Part shown: piece by piece, positions 36,400 to 46,098 of the stretch | Numbering within the stretch: the first letter of the stretch is position 1 | Layout of the letters: each line of letters begins with the position of its first letter | DNA from: Rhizobium sp. Leaf262 | GTDB lineage: Bacteria > Pseudomonadota > Alphaproteobacteria > Rhizobiales > Rhizobiaceae | DNA: 64,000 nt | Direction: 5' to 3' | NCBI RefSeq assembly: GCF_001422245.1 | Contig: NZ_LMMM01000001.1 | Coordinates: forward strand, 311,422-375,421 | Notes under the pieces: generated by a model | Told to the model about the DNA's origin: nothing | What the model saw: the letters and a program-made list of their open reading frames with translations, nothing else | Databases searched by the model: none | Program-made: the position numbers and the translations under genes

Positions 36400-36419
36400 G
36401 GGCCGCGCGCCTGCGGCCC
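36400..36419 (+). promoter_or_regulatory. RNA hairpin after the guanidine-operon binding-protein gene
   Basis: GGGCCGC (36400-36406) and GCGGCCC (36413-36419) form a perfect seven-base stem with a six-base loop, eleven bases after the stop codon. No T run follows; it probably stabilises the upstream message. Confidence 0.5.
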
Positions 36420-36447
36420 AACCCTTTCGAAACGTTCTGGAGTTCCC

Positions 36448-37266
36448 ATGCGCTGGATCAACTTGCGACCATCGAACGGTACGCGCCTTGCCCTTGGTAT
36501 GCTTCCATTTGCAGCCATTGTCCTTGCCTATACGATCGGTTCGGTGGCACGGCTTGCAGAGAATCCGAATGACAAGCTTCTGCCGGGGCTGGTCAGCCTG
36601 GCTGATGCGATCAACCGCATGGCTTTCATACCGGATGGCCGCACGGGCGATATCGTCTTATGGACGGATACCATCGCCAGTCTGATGCGTCTCTTTTCCG
36701 GAATTGGCATCGCGACCGCTCTGGCGCTGACCATCGGCATGCTGATCGGAATGCTGCCCTATGCCCGCTCGCTTCTGTCACCCGTTGTAGCCGCCATCTC
36801 CATGGTACCGCCGCTGGCACTGCTGCCCATTCTGTTCATCATGCTGGGGCTGGGTGAAGTCTCCAAAATCGCCCTCATCGTGATCGGCGTCATGCCGGTG
36901 ATGATCCGCGACATCGCACTCAAGGCAATCGAGCTGCCGCGTGAGATGATTGTAAAAGCCGAAACACTGGGCGGAAACTCGCTTCAGATTGCCTTGCGTG
37001 TCGTGCTGCCACAAATCCTGCCGCGTCTCATCACCTGTCTGCGCCTGCAAATCGGGCCGGCCTGGCTGTTTCTGATCGCCGCTGAAGCAATCTCGTCGGA
37101 TTCCGGCCTCGGATACCGCATTTTCCTTGTGCGGCGCTACCTCGCCATGGATGTGATCTTTCCCTACGTTGTCTGGATAACGCTGATCGCCGTCCTCATG
37201 GATTGGTTGCTGGAACGGGTGCGCATCGCAGTCTTCCCGTGGTCCAGCCCGGAGGTCAGGACATGA
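36448..37266 (+). CDS. NitT/TauT-type ABC transporter permease
   Basis: A 272-residue membrane protein with about six hydrophobic segments. The cytoplasmic loop IELPREMIVKAETLGGNSLQ is the EAA-type ATPase contact, and SSDSGLGYRIFLVRRYLAMD is typical of this permease family. ATG 36448 lies 58 bases after the binding-protein stop; its own stop overlaps the ATPase start by ATGA. Under riboswitch control as part of the guanidine operon. Confidence 0.92.
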   Translation: MRWINLRPSNGTRLALGMLPFAAIVLAYTIGSVARLAENPNDKLLPGLVSLADAINRMAFIPDGRTGDIVLWTDTIASLMRLFSGIGIATALALTIGMLIGMLPYARSLLSPVVAAISMVPPLALLPILFIMLGLGEVSKIALIVIGVMPVMIRDIALKAIELPREMIVKAETLGGNSLQIALRVVLPQILPRLITCLRLQIGPAWLFLIAAEAISSDSGLGYRIFLVRRYLAMDVIFPYVVWITLIAVLMDWLLERVRIAVFPWSSPEVRT

Positions 37267-38006
37267 GTACCATTCGCATCGACCGGGTCTGGAAGGAATA
37301 TGGCGACCAGATCGTTCTGGAAGACATATCGCTCGACATCGAGGACCGCGCCTTCGTTGCTTTGGTCGGTCCCTCCGGCTGTGGCAAGTCGACATTCCTG
37401 CGGATGATCCTGGGGCAGGAAAGCCCCACGCGTGGCGAAATCCTGCTGGATGGCAAGGTTCTTTCACCTGAGCCGGGGCCGGATCGCGGCATCGTTTTCC
37501 AACGCTATTCGGTCTTTCCGCATCTGACCGTGCTGGGAAACGTGTTGATCGGCAAGGAACTGGCAGGCTCGCGCCTCATTGGCAAACTGTTTGGCGCGAA
37601 ACGTCGTGCAGCGGTCGATGAGGCAAGAGCCTTGATCGCGGATGTGGGCCTTGGGGGCACGGAAGACAAATACCCCGCCCAGCTTTCCGGCGGCATGCAG
37701 CAGCGTCTGGCCTTGGCGCAGGCGCTTTTGATGCGGCCCAAGGTTCTGCTGCTGGACGAGCCGTTCGGTGCGCTCGATCCCGGTATTCGGGCCGAAATCC
37801 ACCTGCTGATGAAACGGCTTTGGAATGAGACGCCCATGACGGTCGTGATGGTGACGCATGACATGCGTGAGGCTTTCACGCTGGCAACGCGTGTCATCGC
37901 GTTCGAGCGACCGCGCGACAGACCAGAGGAAAAACTGCGCTACGGCGCGCGGATCACCCGCGACCTGCCGATCTGGCCGCCCCGGCGCGCCAAGGGCGCG
38001 GCCTGA
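37263..38006 (+). CDS. NitT/TauT-type ABC transporter ATP-binding protein
   Basis: A 247-residue ATPase. Walker A GPSGCGKST, Q-loop VFQRYSVFPHL, signature LSGGMQQRL, Walker B LLLDEPFGALD and H-loop VTHDMREAF are all present. An extra basic insertion (KRLIGKLFGAKRR region, about residues 105-120) is present before the signature. ATG 37263 overlaps the permease stop. It completes the importer; the next enzyme gene starts 81 bases downstream. Confidence 0.92.
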   Translation: MSTIRIDRVWKEYGDQIVLEDISLDIEDRAFVALVGPSGCGKSTFLRMILGQESPTRGEILLDGKVLSPEPGPDRGIVFQRYSVFPHLTVLGNVLIGKELAGSRLIGKLFGAKRRAAVDEARALIADVGLGGTEDKYPAQLSGGMQQRLALAQALLMRPKVLLLDEPFGALDPGIRAEIHLLMKRLWNETPMTVVMVTHDMREAFTLATRVIAFERPRDRPEEKLRYGARITRDLPIWPPRRAKGAA

Positions 38007-38087
38007 ATTTCGACCGCCCGCCGGGACGACCCGGCATGAGGGCAGCACAATCGGGACGACCCGGACAAGACCTCCATGGAGAACCCC

Positions 38088-38903
38088 ATGCATCAACGAC
38101 GTTCACCGGAAGACATCAATGCCAATCGCGCCCGCTATGAAGAACACCAGAAGAAGGGGCTGGAGTTCGCGCCCAAGTCCCTGTCGGGTTTCAGCCCTCT
38201 TGTCGAGCCTGCAATCGACGAGGCCCATGTCATTCACCGCGAAGTCGTTCCCGGCGGCTGGTACTGGTCCACGAAGGTGCGGCGCGAGGAAACATTGCGC
38301 GTCAGTCTCCAGCAGGGCTTTTCGTCGGTTGCACTCATCGCGTGGTCGAGCGCCGACACGTCGGAGCGCATGAACCTTCCCGATACGGTCAAGATGCAAT
38401 GGACGACCGGCCTCTCCAAAGGCCGCGTCATTTTTTCCGACATGGGACGGGTCATGTTCTCCATTACGGAGGACAGTTGCGGTGCGCATGATTGCCTCGT
38501 CGGTGGTTCAAACGAGAAGACCAATGCCCGCTACGAAGGCTCCGAGCTGCGAGATACGCGGGATAATTTCATCAAGCTCGCCATGAAAATCGGCCTTAAC
38601 AGACGCGACATTCCCGCTGCATTCACCCTGTTTGCGCCCGTGCGGGTGGATAGCGACGGCGGGTTCTTCTGGAACCCGGCCCTGTTGAACGGTGCCGATT
38701 ACATCCACCTGCGGGCCGAGATGGACATGATCGTCGGCTTTTCCAATTGCCCGCATCCGCTCGATCCCAACCCCGCCTATGCCCCCAACCCCGTCACCAT
38801 AACGCGAGTGGCAGCGCAGCCCGTTGGCTTAGACGACCTCTGCCGCACAGCGACCGCCGAGGCCGTGCGCGGCTTCGAAAACAACGCATTCGCACAGCTT
38901 TGA
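38088..38903 (+). CDS. DUF1989 protein, carboxyguanidine deiminase subunit (UAAP1-like)
   Basis: A 271-residue member of the DUF1989 family, formerly called urea-carboxylase-associated protein. In characterised guanidine pathways two such proteins form the deiminase that converts carboxyguanidine to allophanate. Conserved features include VPGGWYWSTKVRREE, TEDSCGAHDCLVGGSNE and NLPDTVKMQW, with a Cys/His cluster suited to metal binding. ATG 38088 with GGAG upstream is preferred to ATG 38076. Which of the subunit names CgdA or CgdB applies was not determined. Confidence 0.85.
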   Translation: MHQRRSPEDINANRARYEEHQKKGLEFAPKSLSGFSPLVEPAIDEAHVIHREVVPGGWYWSTKVRREETLRVSLQQGFSSVALIAWSSADTSERMNLPDTVKMQWTTGLSKGRVIFSDMGRVMFSITEDSCGAHDCLVGGSNEKTNARYEGSELRDTRDNFIKLAMKIGLNRRDIPAAFTLFAPVRVDSDGGFFWNPALLNGADYIHLRAEMDMIVGFSNCPHPLDPNPAYAPNPVTITRVAAQPVGLDDLCRTATAEAVRGFENNAFAQL

Positions 38904-38916
38904 GACGGGAGACACG

Positions 38917-39570
38917 ATGATGACCGATTTTATCCAGACCAATCCCGCCCGCACGCTCGATAACGCCGCGCAGGACCATTATGTGGCAGCGGAAAAGCCG
39001 TTTTCCACCGTGGTGCGCAAAGGCCAGACGGTGCGTATCGAAGACAGCTACGGCCAGCAGGCCATCGATACACTGTTCTACAATGCCGCCGATTATTCCG
39101 AACGCTACTCCAGTCAGGATACGGTGCGCGAGCAGAATGCGGCCTATGTTTCGACGGGGACGAAGGTCATGTCGAACGAAGGCCGGGTCATGCTGGCGGT
39201 CACCGCAGACAGTTGCGGCCGCCACGATACCTCGGCAGGTGCGTGTTCCTGTGAAAGCAACACGGTGCGCTTCGGTCACGGCACGAAATATCTGCATGCC
39301 TGCCGCGATAATTTCGTCGCCGAAGTCGCCCGATACGGCATGAGCAAGCGGGATATCGCGCCCAACATCAACTTCTTCATGAACGTGCCGATTTCACCGA
39401 ACGGTGGAATAACCATCGTCGACGGCGTGTCCGCAGCGGGAGATTATGTTGAGTTGAAGGCCGAGATGGACGTGCTCATGGTCATCTCCAACTGCCCGCA
39501 GATCAACAATCCCTGCAATGGCTTCGATCCGACACCCATCCGGGTTCTCGTCTGGGATGGAGAGGTTTGA
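38917..39570 (+). CDS. DUF1989 protein, carboxyguanidine deiminase subunit (UAAP2-like)
   Basis: A 217-residue DUF1989 protein, paralogous to the preceding one. It carries VTADSCGRHDTSAGACSCES, GHGTKYLHACRDNF and NFFMNVPISPNGG, giving a richer cysteine set than its partner. ATG 38917 follows GACGGGAGA by a few bases, 13 bases after the previous stop. With the first subunit it should form the carboxyguanidine deiminase between the carboxylase and allophanate hydrolase. The alternative older reading as an accessory to urea carboxylase is less likely given the riboswitch. Confidence 0.86.
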   Translation: MMTDFIQTNPARTLDNAAQDHYVAAEKPFSTVVRKGQTVRIEDSYGQQAIDTLFYNAADYSERYSSQDTVREQNAAYVSTGTKVMSNEGRVMLAVTADSCGRHDTSAGACSCESNTVRFGHGTKYLHACRDNFVAEVARYGMSKRDIAPNINFFMNVPISPNGGITIVDGVSAAGDYVELKAEMDVLMVISNCPQINNPCNGFDPTPIRVLVWDGEV

Positions 39571-39575
39571 GCGCC

Positions 39576-42500
39576 ATGTTCAAAAAAGTTCTCATTGCCA
39601 ATCGCGGTGAAATCGCCGTGCGCGTTATCAAGACGCTTGGCAAAATGGGCATAGCCTCCGTCGCCGTCTATTCGGATGCCGACCGTTTCGCCAAGGCCAC
39701 CCTTATGGCGGATGAAGCCGTTCACCTTGGTGCGGCACCGGCCAGCGAAAGCTATCTTGATGTCGAAGCCGTCATTGCCGCCTGCAAGGCGACCGGTGCT
39801 GAAGCCGTTCATCCCGGCTATGGGTTCCTGTCGGAAAACATCGGTTTTGCCGAACGGTTGAAGGCTGAAGGCATCGTTTTTATCGGACCGACGCCTCAAA
39901 ACATTGCAGATTTCGGTCTCAAACATACGGCCCGGGACCTCGCACGGACAAGCGGCGTGCCGCTTTTACCCGGATCTGACCTGCTGTCTTCGTTGGAGGA
40001 CGCGCTGGATGCCGCCGAGACTGTGGGCTATCCGGTCATGCTGAAATCGACAGCGGGCGGCGGGGGTATCGGCATGCAGCTTTGCCCGGATGCGTCGGCA
40101 TTGAGAGCAGCTTTCGAAAGCGTGCAACGAACAGCGAGGGCGAGCTTCGGCGATGCCCGCGTCTATCTGGAACGCTTCGTCGCCAAGGCGCGCCATGTCG
40201 AGGTGCAAATCTTCGGTGACGGGCAGGGCCAAGTGATCGCGCTTGGCGAGCGTGACTGCTCTTTGCAGCGGCGAAACCAGAAGGTGATCGAAGAAACGCC
40301 TGCGCCCGGACTTTCGGATGTGATACGCCAGCGGCTTCATTCCGCAGCGATCGCCCTGGGCCGACAGGTGAAATACACGTCCGCCGGAACGGTTGAGTTC
40401 ATCTATGATCCCTTGCGGGAAGAGTTTTATTTCCTTGAGGTCAACACCCGTTTGCAGGTGGAACATCCGGTCACCGAAGCCGTGTTCGGCATCGATCTGG
40501 TCGAATGGATGATCCGCCAGGCGGCCGGCGAAGACGTGTTAACCGACCAGGGAACATTGACGCCGAAGGGTGCAGCCATAGAGGCTCGCATCTATGCGGA
40601 AATGCCCCATGCCGATTTCCGTCCCAGTGCCGGGTTGTTGACGCAGGTGATCTTTCCCGAAGGGGTGCGTGTCGATGGCTGGATAGAGACCGGGACCGAG
40701 GTCACGCCTTTTTACGATCCGATGCTGGCCAAGGTGATCGTCTCGGGCGAGAACCGTGCCTTAGCGATAGCCAATCTTCAGGCCGCCCTTGGCGCAACGT
40801 CCATTTCCGGCATCGAAACCAATCTTGATTATCTCAAGGCCATCGCTAGGTCCGACATTTTCGAGAGCGGCAATGTTGCCACCACTGCGCTTAAGGACTT
40901 CGTTTTCGTGCCTGATGTCGTGGAGGTCATCTCTCCCGGCGCACAATCGAGCTTGCAGGAACTGCCGGGTCGTGTCGGCCTCTGGCATGTCGGTGTTCCG
41001 CCCAGCGGCCCGATGGACGAACGGTCCTTCCGGCATGCCAATCGCCTCGTCGGCAACCACGACCATACGGCGGCACTGGAACTGACCGTTTCCGGCCCTG
41101 TCCTGAAATTCTTCTCCGATACCATCGTCGCTCTGGCGGGCGCGGAGATGCCGATGATGCTCGAGGGCGAGCCTGTCGCCCATAATGCGCCTTTCCTCAT
41201 CCGGGCGGGGCAGACCCTCGTTATTGGCCAGATCAGAGGGGCCGGACAGCGGGCCTATCTGGCGGTGTCCGGTGGCTTCGATGCGCCTGTCGTGCTTGGT
41301 TCACGCGCCACATTCGGACTTGGGCAATTCGGTGGCCATGCCACGGGAACCCTTCGCGCCGGGCATGTGTTGCGTCTCGCCAAAATGCCGCAGGCAGACA
41401 TCCAACCCGCAACCGAACCAGCGGTGCTTGTGCGGGAATGGTCGGTGGGGCTGCTTTACGGCCCCCATGGCGCACCGGATTTCTTTCTCGATGACGACAT
41501 CAAGACGCTATTTTCTGCCGAATACGAGGTTCATTTCAACTCGGCACGCACAGGGGTTCGCCTGATCGGCCCGGCACCGAAATGGGCCCGCACGGATGGC
41601 GGTGAAGCGGGGCTTCATCCCTCAAATCTCCATGATAACGCCTATGCCATAGGCTCGATCGATTTTACCGGTGACATGCCGATCATCCTCGGGCCGGATG
41701 GGCCCTCGCTTGGTGGTTTCGTTTGCCCTGCGGTCATTGCAGCCGATGAGCAGTGGAAGATGGGCCAGTTCAAACCGGGCGATAAAATCCGCTTCCACCC
41801 AGCCGCCCGTGCCCATGATCCGGTGGCTGGCCCTGTCGTGCATGGCATTGGCGAGGTGGCAGGCTCTCCGATCCTTGGTGAAAACAGGGAACGAGAGGTG
41901 CCGGTTGTCTACCGCCGTCAAGGCGACGACAATATTCTCGTGGAATATGGATCGATGCAGCTTGATGTTGGCTTGCGGCTGCGGGCCCATCTGCTGATGG
42001 AGGCCGTGAAGCAAGCCAAGCTTCCGGGTGTGATGGACCTGACGCCGGGTATTCGTTCCCTGCAAATTCACTACGATGGATCGAGCATCGCCCGAACGCG
42101 GCTGCTGGGTCTTCTCTCAGAGATCGAGGATACCATGCCCTCGGTGCAATCGGTCAAGGTTCCGAGCCGCACGGTCTGGCTTCCGCTGTCCTGGAACGAT
42201 CCGGATGCTGAGCTTGCAATGCGCAAGTATCAGGAACTGGTGCGCCCCAATGCGCCGTGGTGCCCGTCGAATATCGAGTTCATTCGCCGCATCAACGGTC
42301 TTGCCGATGAGGAGGCTCTGAAACAGACCATTTTCGATGCCTCCTATCTGGTGATGGGGTTGGGCGACGTCTATCTCGGTGCACCCGTTGCCACGCCTCT
42401 GGACCCGCGTCACCGGCTTGTCACGACCAAGTACAATCCGGCACGCACCTGGACACCGGAAAATGCGGTGGGCATCGGTGGTGCCTATATGTGCATCTAC

Positions 42501-43112
42501 GGCATGGAGGGACCGGGCGGATACCAGCTTTTCGGCCGCACGATCCAGATGTGGAATACATGGCGACAAACGCCCGTCTTCGGCAAGGACAAACCCTGGC
42601 TGCTCGATTTCTTCGATCAGGTCCGCTTTTTTCCCGTCAGTCATGATGAACTGACGGAAGCACGGGCGGCTTTCCCCCATGGCGGTTATCCGATCCGCAT
42701 CGAGGATGGAGAATTCTCGTTTGCTGCCTATGAAGCGGAACTTGCCCGTAACGCCGCCGCTACAGGTGCTTTCAAGTCCAGCCAGCAGGCAGCTTTCGAA
42801 GCAGAGCGCGGACGCTGGAAAGAGCAGGGGCTGGACACATTTGTTGTCGATGAAAACCACGCCACCGGTCTTGGCGGCGACATTCCCGACGGCTGCTTCG
42901 GGGTGGAAAGTGCCGTGCCCGGCAATGTCTGGAAGGTGCTGGTGGAGGAGGGGCAGGCCGTGGCCGCCGGGGATACGCTCGCCATCATCGAGTCCATGAA
43001 AATGGAAATCACCGTCACGGCCCATGCGCCCGGTCGCGTCCGCGATCTGCGGGCCGGGCCTGGTCGCAACATTAAAGCTGGCGACGTGCTGGTCGTTCTG
43101 GAGAATGCATGA
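39576..43112 (+). CDS. Biotin-dependent guanidine carboxylase (urea carboxylase family)
   Basis: A 1178-residue multidomain enzyme that carboxylates guanidine or urea using ATP and bicarbonate. Residues 1-450 are biotin carboxylase (LIANRGEIAVRVIKTL, VMLKSTAGGGGIGM, FLEVNTRLQVEHPVTE). About 455-760 is the AHS2/KipA-type and about 790-1040 the AHS1/KipI-type carboxyltransferase portion. The C-terminal biotinyl domain has ESMKME with Lys1142 as the biotinylation site. ATG 39576, ten bases after GGAGAGG, is chosen over a TTG overlapping the previous stop. Riboswitch control and DUF1989 partners favour guanidine over urea as substrate. Confidence 0.92.
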   Translation: MFKKVLIANRGEIAVRVIKTLGKMGIASVAVYSDADRFAKATLMADEAVHLGAAPASESYLDVEAVIAACKATGAEAVHPGYGFLSENIGFAERLKAEGIVFIGPTPQNIADFGLKHTARDLARTSGVPLLPGSDLLSSLEDALDAAETVGYPVMLKSTAGGGGIGMQLCPDASALRAAFESVQRTARASFGDARVYLERFVAKARHVEVQIFGDGQGQVIALGERDCSLQRRNQKVIEETPAPGLSDVIRQRLHSAAIALGRQVKYTSAGTVEFIYDPLREEFYFLEVNTRLQVEHPVTEAVFGIDLVEWMIRQAAGEDVLTDQGTLTPKGAAIEARIYAEMPHADFRPSAGLLTQVIFPEGVRVDGWIETGTEVTPFYDPMLAKVIVSGENRALAIANLQAALGATSISGIETNLDYLKAIARSDIFESGNVATTALKDFVFVPDVVEVISPGAQSSLQELPGRVGLWHVGVPPSGPMDERSFRHANRLVGNHDHTAALELTVSGPVLKFFSDTIVALAGAEMPMMLEGEPVAHNAPFLIRAGQTLVIGQIRGAGQRAYLAVSGGFDAPVVLGSRATFGLGQFGGHATGTLRAGHVLRLAKMPQADIQPATEPAVLVREWSVGLLYGPHGAPDFFLDDDIKTLFSAEYEVHFNSARTGVRLIGPAPKWARTDGGEAGLHPSNLHDNAYAIGSIDFTGDMPIILGPDGPSLGGFVCPAVIAADEQWKMGQFKPGDKIRFHPAARAHDPVAGPVVHGIGEVAGSPILGENREREVPVVYRRQGDDNILVEYGSMQLDVGLRLRAHLLMEAVKQAKLPGVMDLTPGIRSLQIHYDGSSIARTRLLGLLSEIEDTMPSVQSVKVPSRTVWLPLSWNDPDAELAMRKYQELVRPNAPWCPSNIEFIRRINGLADEEALKQTIFDASYLVMGLGDVYLGAPVATPLDPRHRLVTTKYNPARTWTPENAVGIGGAYMCIYGMEGPGGYQLFGRTIQMWNTWRQTPVFGKDKPWLLDFFDQVRFFPVSHDELTEARAAFPHGGYPIRIEDGEFSFAAYEAELARNAAATGAFKSSQQAAFEAERGRWKEQGLDTFVVDENHATGLGGDIPDGCFGVESAVPGNVWKVLVEEGQAVAAGDTLAIIESMKMEITVTAHAPGRVRDLRAGPGRNIKAGDVLVVLENA

Positions 43113-44917
43113 TGTTTCCCCTGTTTCTCGATCTTTCCTCCTTGAAGGCGGCCTATGCTGGCGAGCTTTCACCGCTCGATCTGGTGGAGGAGGTGCTGTC
43201 CCGCATCGCCGCCTCCGACGACCCGGCAATCTTCATTTCGAAGACACCCGCCGACGAGTTGAGGAGTGCCGCACGCGACCTCATGGCGCGCGCGCCGGAA
43301 CCGAATAGCCTTCCGCTCTGGGGCGTGCCATTTGCGGTCAAGGACAACATCGACGTCGCGGGGTTGCCGACCACGGCTGGATGCCCCGCTTTTGCCTACC
43401 AGCAGGGGGAAGACGCGAGTGTCGTGAGGCGGCTAAGGGCCGCTGGCGCACTGGTGATCGGCAAGACCAATCTCGACCAGTTCGCCACCGGTCTCAACGG
43501 CACGCGTTCTCCCCATGGCGCACCGCGATCCGTTTTCGACGCGGACTATATTTCCGGCGGCTCATCTTCCGGCTCCGCTGTTGCCGTCGCTTCGGGTCTG
43601 GCGAGCTTTGCACTTGGCACGGACACGGCGGGCTCCGGCCGTGTACCCGCCGCCTTCAATAATCTCGTGGGCATCAAACCGACACCGGGGCTGGTTTCGA
43701 ATGTCGGTGTCGTACCCGCCTGCCGCTCCGTGGATGTGGTGACGGTCTTTGCGGGCACAGTGGGCGATGGCGTTGCCGTCCGCAAGGTCATGGAGGGTTA
43801 TGACGCTGCCGATGCGTTTTCGAAGAAGGCAAAGCCCGCCATCCTGCCCATGACAGGTCTGAAGGTCGGTATTCTCAAGAATGAGGAGCGAGAGTTTTAC
43901 GGCAATCGCGACTATGAAGCCATCTATGACGCCGCGATTGAGCGCGCCAGGGCGCTGGGTGCCGAGATCGTCCTCTTCGACTACGCGCCGTTCCGCCAGG
44001 CGGCGGAGCTTCTCTATAATGGTCCCTGGGTCGCAGAGCGGCTCGCGGCGGTGAAGGATTTCATCACCTCCAATGCGGCGGATGTCGATCCGACCGTTCG
44101 GACCATCATTTCCGGTGCCGCGCATTATAGCGCTGTCGATGCATTCGAAGGCCTCTACACGCTGGAGGCGCTTCGCCAGAAGACGCTGGCGACGTGGGAG
44201 ACAGTCGATGTGCTGATGCTGCCGACGTCGCCGACGACCTATAGGGTCGATGAGATGCTGAGCGATCCCATCGTCAGAAACGGACATCTCGGTCGCTATA
44301 CCAACTTCGCCAACCTGTTTGGTTATGCGGCCATTGCCATTCCCGCAGGCTTCGACCCTCAAGGGCATCTGCCTGCTGGTGTCACGCTATTCGGCCCGGC
44401 ATTTTCCGACGATGCGTTGGCATCTTTTGCGGATGCGCTGCACCGGGCACTTGCCGTGGGTATGGGGCGAGACAAGGCTGCGGCTCTGCCGTTACTCGCG
44501 CGTGTTGGGGAGCCGGACGATGGTTTTGTCTCCCTGATCGTGGTCGGTGCTCACCTCTCCGGCATGCCGCTGAACCACGAGCTGAGCGGTCCTGGCGGCA
44601 AGCTCATCAAAGCATGCCGGACGGCTGCCGATTACCGGCTGTTCGTGCTGCCCGATACCACGCCGCCTAAGCCGGGCTTGATACGAGCACCGGGCTTTGC
44701 CGGTCCCGGTCTTGCCGTCGAGCTCTGGAAAGTAACGCCGGAAGCCTTCGGTCGCTTCGTTGCCAATATTCCTGCCCCCCTAGGCATCGGCAAAGTGACA
44801 CTGGATGATGGCAGCCAGTTTTCCGGCTTCCTGTGCGAAGCCCATGCCACCGAAGGGGCCGTTGACATCACGCAACTCGGCGGATGGCGAGCCTATATCC
44901 TGTCAACTTCATCTTAA
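43109..44917 (+). CDS. atzF: Allophanate hydrolase
   Basis: A 602-residue amidase-signature enzyme that splits allophanate to ammonia and carbon dioxide. The Ser-cisSer-Lys triad is visible: Lys78 in FAVKDNIDVAG, the cis-serine in SGGSSSGSAVAV and nucleophile Ser176 in TDTAGSGRVPA. The C-terminal 130 residues (from about VVGAHLSGMPLN) form the extra domain found in AtzF-type allophanate hydrolases. ATG 43109 overlaps the carboxylase stop. It completes the pathway: guanidine to carboxyguanidine to allophanate to ammonia. Confidence 0.94.
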   Translation: MMFPLFLDLSSLKAAYAGELSPLDLVEEVLSRIAASDDPAIFISKTPADELRSAARDLMARAPEPNSLPLWGVPFAVKDNIDVAGLPTTAGCPAFAYQQGEDASVVRRLRAAGALVIGKTNLDQFATGLNGTRSPHGAPRSVFDADYISGGSSSGSAVAVASGLASFALGTDTAGSGRVPAAFNNLVGIKPTPGLVSNVGVVPACRSVDVVTVFAGTVGDGVAVRKVMEGYDAADAFSKKAKPAILPMTGLKVGILKNEEREFYGNRDYEAIYDAAIERARALGAEIVLFDYAPFRQAAELLYNGPWVAERLAAVKDFITSNAADVDPTVRTIISGAAHYSAVDAFEGLYTLEALRQKTLATWETVDVLMLPTSPTTYRVDEMLSDPIVRNGHLGRYTNFANLFGYAAIAIPAGFDPQGHLPAGVTLFGPAFSDDALASFADALHRALAVGMGRDKAAALPLLARVGEPDDGFVSLIVVGAHLSGMPLNHELSGPGGKLIKACRTAADYRLFVLPDTTPPKPGLIRAPGFAGPGLAVELWKVTPEAFGRFVANIPAPLGIGKVTLDDGSQFSGFLCEAHATEGAVDITQLGGWRAYILSTSS

Positions 44918-45179
44918 GGTCGTTTTCAATGAAAGAAATCATCAAACCTGTGTTCACTTTCTGTAAGAAGATTCTGATTGAGGTGTTGACTGCCAGGGCA
45001 GAAATGTATCGGTCTCGATACTCCTGTAAGCCATAGTTAAGTGGCTCTGACACATCGTTCATTTGGTAGGCGATGTGCCTGCATAATATGGCTTCCGGCT
45101 TCTGCCGCGTTTTTCCAGACTATCTGCATCCAAAGCACCGAACCAAGAAGCCCTTCGCCCTGGCGCAACGGCAACCCTA

Positions 45180-46034
45180 ATACCAAGCCCAGCATCAGCC
45201 TCGTCCGATCGCCAGATTCGAATAAAGAGGCTTGCCGCTACGCGGCTGCGCGACAACATTCGCAACGTGCCTGTCGTAGCGCGCAGCGCAGGCGAAAATC
45301 GCCTCGACCCATCAAGCTTGGCGGACTTCGCTTTGATGAGCAAGGACGGCCGTCAGGTTCCGCTGGATCAGTTCGGGCACTCCGAGATCCGGTTTGCGGA
45401 ACTGATACTGAAACGTCGTGACCGGAAACCGGTCATCACGATCAGGTCCGATATCAACGAGGCGACCCAGCCGCCGGAAGTGTCTCAACAGGTGATGAAG
45501 GCGCTACAGCCGCTGATCGCAGCCACATTGATTGTCATCATCTTGCAGGTTCGCAGCTTGTCGACGACGACGATGGTAATGCTGACGGCACCTCTCGGTC
45601 TCGCCGGAGTGGTCCCAACCTTGCTTCTGTTCAATCAGCCGTTCGGTTTCAACGCCATTCTCGGACTGATTGGACTGGCGGGTATCCTCATGCGCAACAC
45701 GTTGATCCTGACGGAACAGATCAAGGAAAACCAGGCGGCGGGGCTCGATGACTATCATGCCGTCATCGAGGCGACAGTTCAGCGAACACGACCTGTGATC
45801 CTGACGGCGCTTGCGGCGATCCTGGCATTCATTCCTTTGACCCATTCGGTGTTCTGGGGATCTATGGCTTATACGCTGATCGGTGGAACGGCGGCCGGGA
45901 CAGCGATGATCCTGCTTTTCCTGCCAGCGCTCTACGCCGTGTGGTTCCGCATCAAGCCACCGAAAGCGGAAGCCTGTCAGCAGACTGATATTCAGCGGGA
46001 GCTGGGCCATGGCCAGGCTATGGCTGCGGAGTAG
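45180..46034 (+). pseudogene. Remnant of an RND multidrug efflux pump (C-terminal part)
   Basis: An open frame from about 45180 encodes RLRDNIRNVPVVARSAGENR, then the RND C-terminal core with LTAPLGLAGVVPTLLLF, GLIGLAGILMRNTLILTEQI and TVQRTRPVILTALAAILAF, ending normally. A full pump has over 1000 residues; only about 285 remain. Between QPPEVSQQVMKALQPLI and the next membrane helix about 25-30 residues expected in the family seem to be deleted. No good start or ribosome site is seen. The preceding 262 bases (44918-45179) show nothing recognisable. It is a decaying gene, perhaps once under control of the nearby TetR regulator. Confidence 0.8.
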
Positions 46035-46071
46035 GCCAACCGGTGCAACGAAAAGAACCCGCCATCGCGAT

Positions 46072-46098
46072 GGATGCTGCCAGAAGTTTGCAGCATCC
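46072..46098. terminator. Terminator-like hairpin after RND remnant
   Basis: GGATGCTGC (46072-46080) and GCAGCATCC (46090-46098) form a perfect nine-base stem with a nine-base loop, between the pump remnant and the convergent TetR gene. It may have terminated the original pump operon. The remaining bases up to 46333 show nothing. Confidence 0.5.

Noticed and set aside
39576-44917. Urea degradation by urea carboxylase and allophanate hydrolase
   Set aside because: The guanidine-I riboswitch and two DUF1989 proteins point to guanidine as the starting substrate.
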